DNA of 7,110 bases from Alphaproteobacteria bacterium (GTDB lineage Bacteria > Pseudomonadota > Alphaproteobacteria > RS24), in NCBI GenBank assembly GCA_009920875.1, contig RFZE01000073.1, positions 1 to 7,110 of the forward strand, written 5' to 3'. Of the stretch, positions 4,829 to 7,110 are shown piece by piece (positions within the stretch are counted from its first letter, which is position 1; each line of letters begins with the position of its first letter). A program made the translations under genes and the position numbers. The notes under the pieces are model-generated. The model searched no databases. It was given only the letters and a program-made list of their open reading frames with translations, and was not told the origin of the DNA.

Positions 4829-6796
4829 CTAAGGCGTAACTATATTAAAATCATTCGGGAACTCGTCGAGGCGGCTGAACACTTTCATCAGTGCCAGCGG
4901 GTTGCCGCCGACTTTCACATTGCCCTTGACGATTTCCTTCGGAAAGCTGGTGGCTCCCAGCGCCACTTGGTTGAACATGGCGCGTGTCAGCGTCAGCGTC
5001 GCATCGGCGTTTTTATCCTGCTTGTTCGGAATATTGTTGAGCACGCTATTGTCGAGCGAAAGGACAAACTGCTCTTTCGTATCGGTGAAGTCGAGATTGA
5101 TTTTCACCTGCAAATCATCCGCCCCTTCAGGGTTGAAGCGCACCGCCATAAAGTCGAGGAACATGGAGGTCGGCACATTCGACACCATATCGGGGCTGGC
5201 TGTGCGCGCGCCACGCGCCACATCTACGCCCTCGCGCAATTCTTTGGCGCCGGTGAGGTAGAAGTTACGCCATGGCCCGCTTTCCGCCTGATAGCCCATT
5301 TGCTCATAAGCATCGGCCAGCAGCGCACGCGCTTCTTTTTTCTTCGGATGGGCGAAGACATAATGGTTCAGCAATTCCGCCGCCCAGCGATAATCACCCT
5401 TTTGCATGGCGTGTTTGGCATGGCGCATCAGCCCGTCCGGCCCGCCTGCCAAATTCATATAATTGCGCGCGCGGCGCTCCGGCGTCAGCGGGTTCAAATT
5501 GGCCGGCACACCGTCAAAATAACCGAGATAGAAATTATAAACGGCGCGCACATTATGGCTCACCGTGCCGTAATAATCGCGATTGTAAAACTCCTGCGCC
5601 AAGGATGGCGGCAGATCCAGCATGTTGGAAATCTCGGTCGCCGTATGACCGTGATTCATCAGCCGCACCGTCTGGTCGTGCATGAAGCGATACATATCGC
5701 GCTGCTTGGCGATATAGTCATATCCCGCTTCGCGACCCCAACGCGGCCAATGGTGCGAACCGAATACCAAATCCATGCGGTCGCCGAACAGCTCCAACAT
5801 ATCGGTGAGATGGCGCGACCAAATCAGCGCATCGCGTGTCTTCGCGCCGCGCGGCGTATAAAGATTGTGCATCACGCCATTGACTTCCTCAGCCACGCAT
5901 AGCGCGTTCCATTTCGGCAGATAGAACACAAACTCGGCCGGCGCTTCCGCCCCCGGGGTCAGTTGAAACTCAATCTCCACTCCGTCCAGCACCAGCTTTT
6001 GGCCGGTCGCGGTGATATCATCGGTCGGGGTCAGCAAGGTGATGGAACCAAAGGCCACGCCCTTGCCCAGCCCGCTATCAATCGCCCCTTGCGGGGTGCG
6101 CTCCAGCAAATTGCCGAACATATAACCGGCGCGGCGGCTCATCGCATTGCCGGCAATGACGTTTTCGCTGGTCACTTCTTTGACGAAATGCTCGGGCGCG
6201 ATAAAGCGAATGCGCCCGCTCGCCAAATCATCTTCATCGGCCAACGCGCGAATACCGGCAAAATGGTCGGCATGGCTGTGCGTCGCCAAAATGGCTTTGA
6301 CGGGGCGCTTGCCGAAATGGCTATCGACCAGCTTCATCGCCGCATCCATGGTTTCGGTGGCGGTCAGCGGGTCAACCACAATCCAGCCCGTATCGCCCTT
6401 GATGAAAGTCACATTGGCGAGGTCATAGCCGCGCACTTGGTAAATGCCCTCGGTCACCTCAAACAAGCCGTGAATGGCATTCAGGCGTGCTTGCCGCCAC
6501 AGGCTGGGGTTCACCGTGTCGGGACGCGCGCCGTCGAGATATTCGAGATTGGTCATGTCCCAGACCACGCGGCCGGTCGCGTCTTTAATCACCAGCGCTT
6601 CGGGTTGGGCCAATTGTCCGCGCGTCGCCAGCTTGAAGTCTTCCGTGTTTTCAAACGGCAGGCGGTCGAGCACTTTTTCATGCGCCGCTTTGGTTGCAGC
6701 ACTTGGAACTTTGGCCGTCAAATCGGCGGCTACGGCATTGGTGTTAAGCGATGTGCCGATAAATGCGGCAGCCAGCCACAGTTTTGTATTCTCCAT
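4829..6796 (-). CDS. Exported zinc-dependent alkylsulfatase (metallo-beta-lactamase fold, SdsA1/YjcS type)
   Basis: This 655-residue enzyme matches the length of P. aeruginosa SdsA1 (658). The family hydrolyses alkyl sulfate esters such as dodecyl sulfate to alcohol and sulfate with a binuclear zinc centre. An N-terminal signal peptide is likely: hydrophobic LWLAAAFIG (6-14) and a cleavage site after AVA (21-23), so it should act in the periplasm or outside. The metallo-beta-lactamase domain (about 110-350) carries THSHADH with H173, H175, D177 and H178, then E284 in PGAEAPAEF, E303 in VAEEVNG and H348 in GSHHWPRWG. These equal the SdsA1 zinc ligands as I recall them, with a constant shift of four. 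A helical dimerisation domain follows (about 380-525), then an SCP2-like C-terminal domain (about 530-655) thought to bind the alkyl chain. The gene starts 15 nt after an FMO gene, so the two are likely one operon. The ribosome binding site is an unusual run of seven G. Confidence 0.93.
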   Translation of the reverse strand: MENTKLWLAAAFIGTSLNTNAVAADLTAKVPSAATKAAHEKVLDRLPFENTEDFKLATRGQLAQPEALVIKDATGRVVWDMTNLEYLDGARPDTVNPSLWRQARLNAIHGLFEVTEGIYQVRGYDLANVTFIKGDTGWIVVDPLTATETMDAAMKLVDSHFGKRPVKAILATHSHADHFAGIRALADEDDLASGRIRFIAPEHFVKEVTSENVIAGNAMSRRAGYMFGNLLERTPQGAIDSGLGKGVAFGSITLLTPTDDITATGQKLVLDGVEIEFQLTPGAEAPAEFVFYLPKWNALCVAEEVNGVMHNLYTPRGAKTRDALIWSRHLTDMLELFGDRMDLVFGSHHWPRWGREAGYDYIAKQRDMYRFMHDQTVRLMNHGHTATEISNMLDLPPSLAQEFYNRDYYGTVSHNVRAVYNFYLGYFDGVPANLNPLTPERRARNYMNLAGGPDGLMRHAKHAMQKGDYRWAAELLNHYVFAHPKKKEARALLADAYEQMGYQAESGPWRNFYLTGAKELREGVDVARGARTASPDMVSNVPTSMFLDFMAVRFNPEGADDLQVKINLDFTDTKEQFVLSLDNSVLNNIPNKQDKNADATLTLTRAMFNQVALGATSFPKEIVKGNVKVGGNPLALMKVFSRLDEFPNDFNIVTP

Positions 6797-6801
6797 AATA
6801 T

Positions 6802-6808
6802 CCCCCCC
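6802..6808 (-). promoter_or_regulatory. Seven-G ribosome binding site of the alkylsulfatase gene
   Basis: The only purine-rich tract before the ATG (6794-6796) is GGGGGGGA on the minus strand, 5 nt from the start codon. It lies wholly in the 15-nt gap after the FMO stop. A homopolymer this long is prone to length change, which would alter spacing and strength of the site. Function as a ribosome binding site follows from position. Confidence 0.6.
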
Positions 6809-6811
6809 GAA

Positions 6812-7110
6812 TTATTCAGCAGCAATCCAATTGTCGCGCAGCTCTTTCTTCAAATCGCTTACATATTTATTGAAGTCAATCTGAATCGTATGCCGTTCGC
6901 TATCATAATAATGGCCGAGATAAACCTTCTCATCGGCAATGATGGTCTTTTCCATCGCCGCATCATCGGGCATGGCATAATTTCCGGCCAGCACATTGGC
7001 GATGAATTTCGATTGCTGCTCGGCCAAATTAACCAAAGTCGGCAGCGGTTGCGCCAGTCCGACAAAAAACAAATTGCGCCAGCCCGGTTTCACCATGCGG
7101 CGATAGAGCG
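6812..7110 (-). CDS. Flavin-containing monooxygenase family protein, C-terminal part only
   Basis: About 99 C-terminal codons lie in the window; the frame is open at the right edge, reading LYRRMVKPGWRNLFFVGLAQ there. The stretch NLFFVGLAQPLPTLVNLAEQ followed by QQSKFIANVLAG lines up with the C-terminal region of the FMO family (human FMOs have a similar IIGLIQPLG...AELQARW segment). The later YDSERHTIQIDFNKYVSDLKK matches the FMO end S-x-x-HT(I/L)Q-x-(D/N)-Y. FMOs use FAD and NADPH to oxygenate soft nucleophiles such as amines and sulfides, and related Baeyer-Villiger enzymes act on ketones. The FAD and NADPH Rossmann motifs would be upstream, so substrate class cannot be judged here. An internal ATG at 7094-7096 is not the start, since family sequence continues upstream of it. 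It precedes the alkylsulfatase by 15 nt on the same strand, which suggests co-transcription. Confidence 0.8.
   Translation of the reverse strand, partial: LYRRMVKPGWRNLFFVGLAQPLPTLVNLAEQQSKFIANVLAGNYAMPDDAAMEKTIIADEKVYLGHYYDSERHTIQIDFNKYVSDLKKELRDNWIAAE

Noticed and set aside
4820..5902. Plus-strand open frame of 360 codons
   Set aside because: It lies antisense inside the alkylsulfatase, which has complete zinc ligands and domains; the opposite frame is rich in His, Arg and Ile and resembles nothing.
1..7110. Mobile element, phage, CRISPR, toxin-antitoxin or biosynthetic cluster
   Set aside because: No transposase, integrase, regularly spaced repeats, small paired toxin genes or assembly-line domains were seen on either strand.

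Overview
The window looks like ordinary chromosome from an alphaproteobacterium. The evidence is the EF-Tu sequence style, a tRNA-Tyr directly upstream of tuf with an rlmB-type rRNA methyltransferase diverging from it, and a catabolic gene set (FadA5/FadA6-like thiolase, PA1024-like flavoprotein, alkylsulfatase, FMO) typical of that class. A genus cannot be assigned from the sequence alone. I see no transposase, integrase, phage gene, CRISPR array or rRNA. No reading frame shows an internal frameshift or stop.

Layout. (1) 1-1129, minus strand: tRNA-Tyr(GUA) followed by the first 313 codons of tuf, which runs off the left edge. The 104-nt spacer between them holds two hairpins and an 11-bp direct repeat. 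(2) 1130-1285: divergent spacer with a perfect 9-bp inverted repeat. (3) 1286-2047, plus strand: rlmB, meeting a small tandem-CDGSH iron-sulfur protein (2060-2299, minus) tail to tail across a 16-bp imperfect tandem repeat. (4) 2408-3583, minus strand: a thiolase with its own intrinsic terminator. It diverges from a PA1024-like flavoprotein (3713-4687, plus). Their translation start regions are near-identical inverted copies of each other. (5) 4688-4828: convergent spacer with two hairpins and a probably shared terminator. (6) 4829-7110, minus strand: a two-gene run, an FMO-family monooxygenase (only its last 99 or so codons are in the window) followed 15 nt later by an exported zinc alkylsulfatase of the SdsA1 type.

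How the genes fit together. The left part is translation machinery: EF-Tu, a tRNA and a 23S rRNA methyltransferase. The right part is catabolic. The thiolase and flavoprotein probably work on acyl-CoA or ring-derived CoA intermediates. The sulfatase and FMO pair suggests use of sulfated alkyl or amphiphilic organic compounds. These catabolic roles are inferred from family and context. No clearly new system is visible. The points most worth checking are the mirrored start regions of the divergent pair, the FMO-alkylsulfatase operon, and the structured spacers at 941-1044 and 4688-4828.
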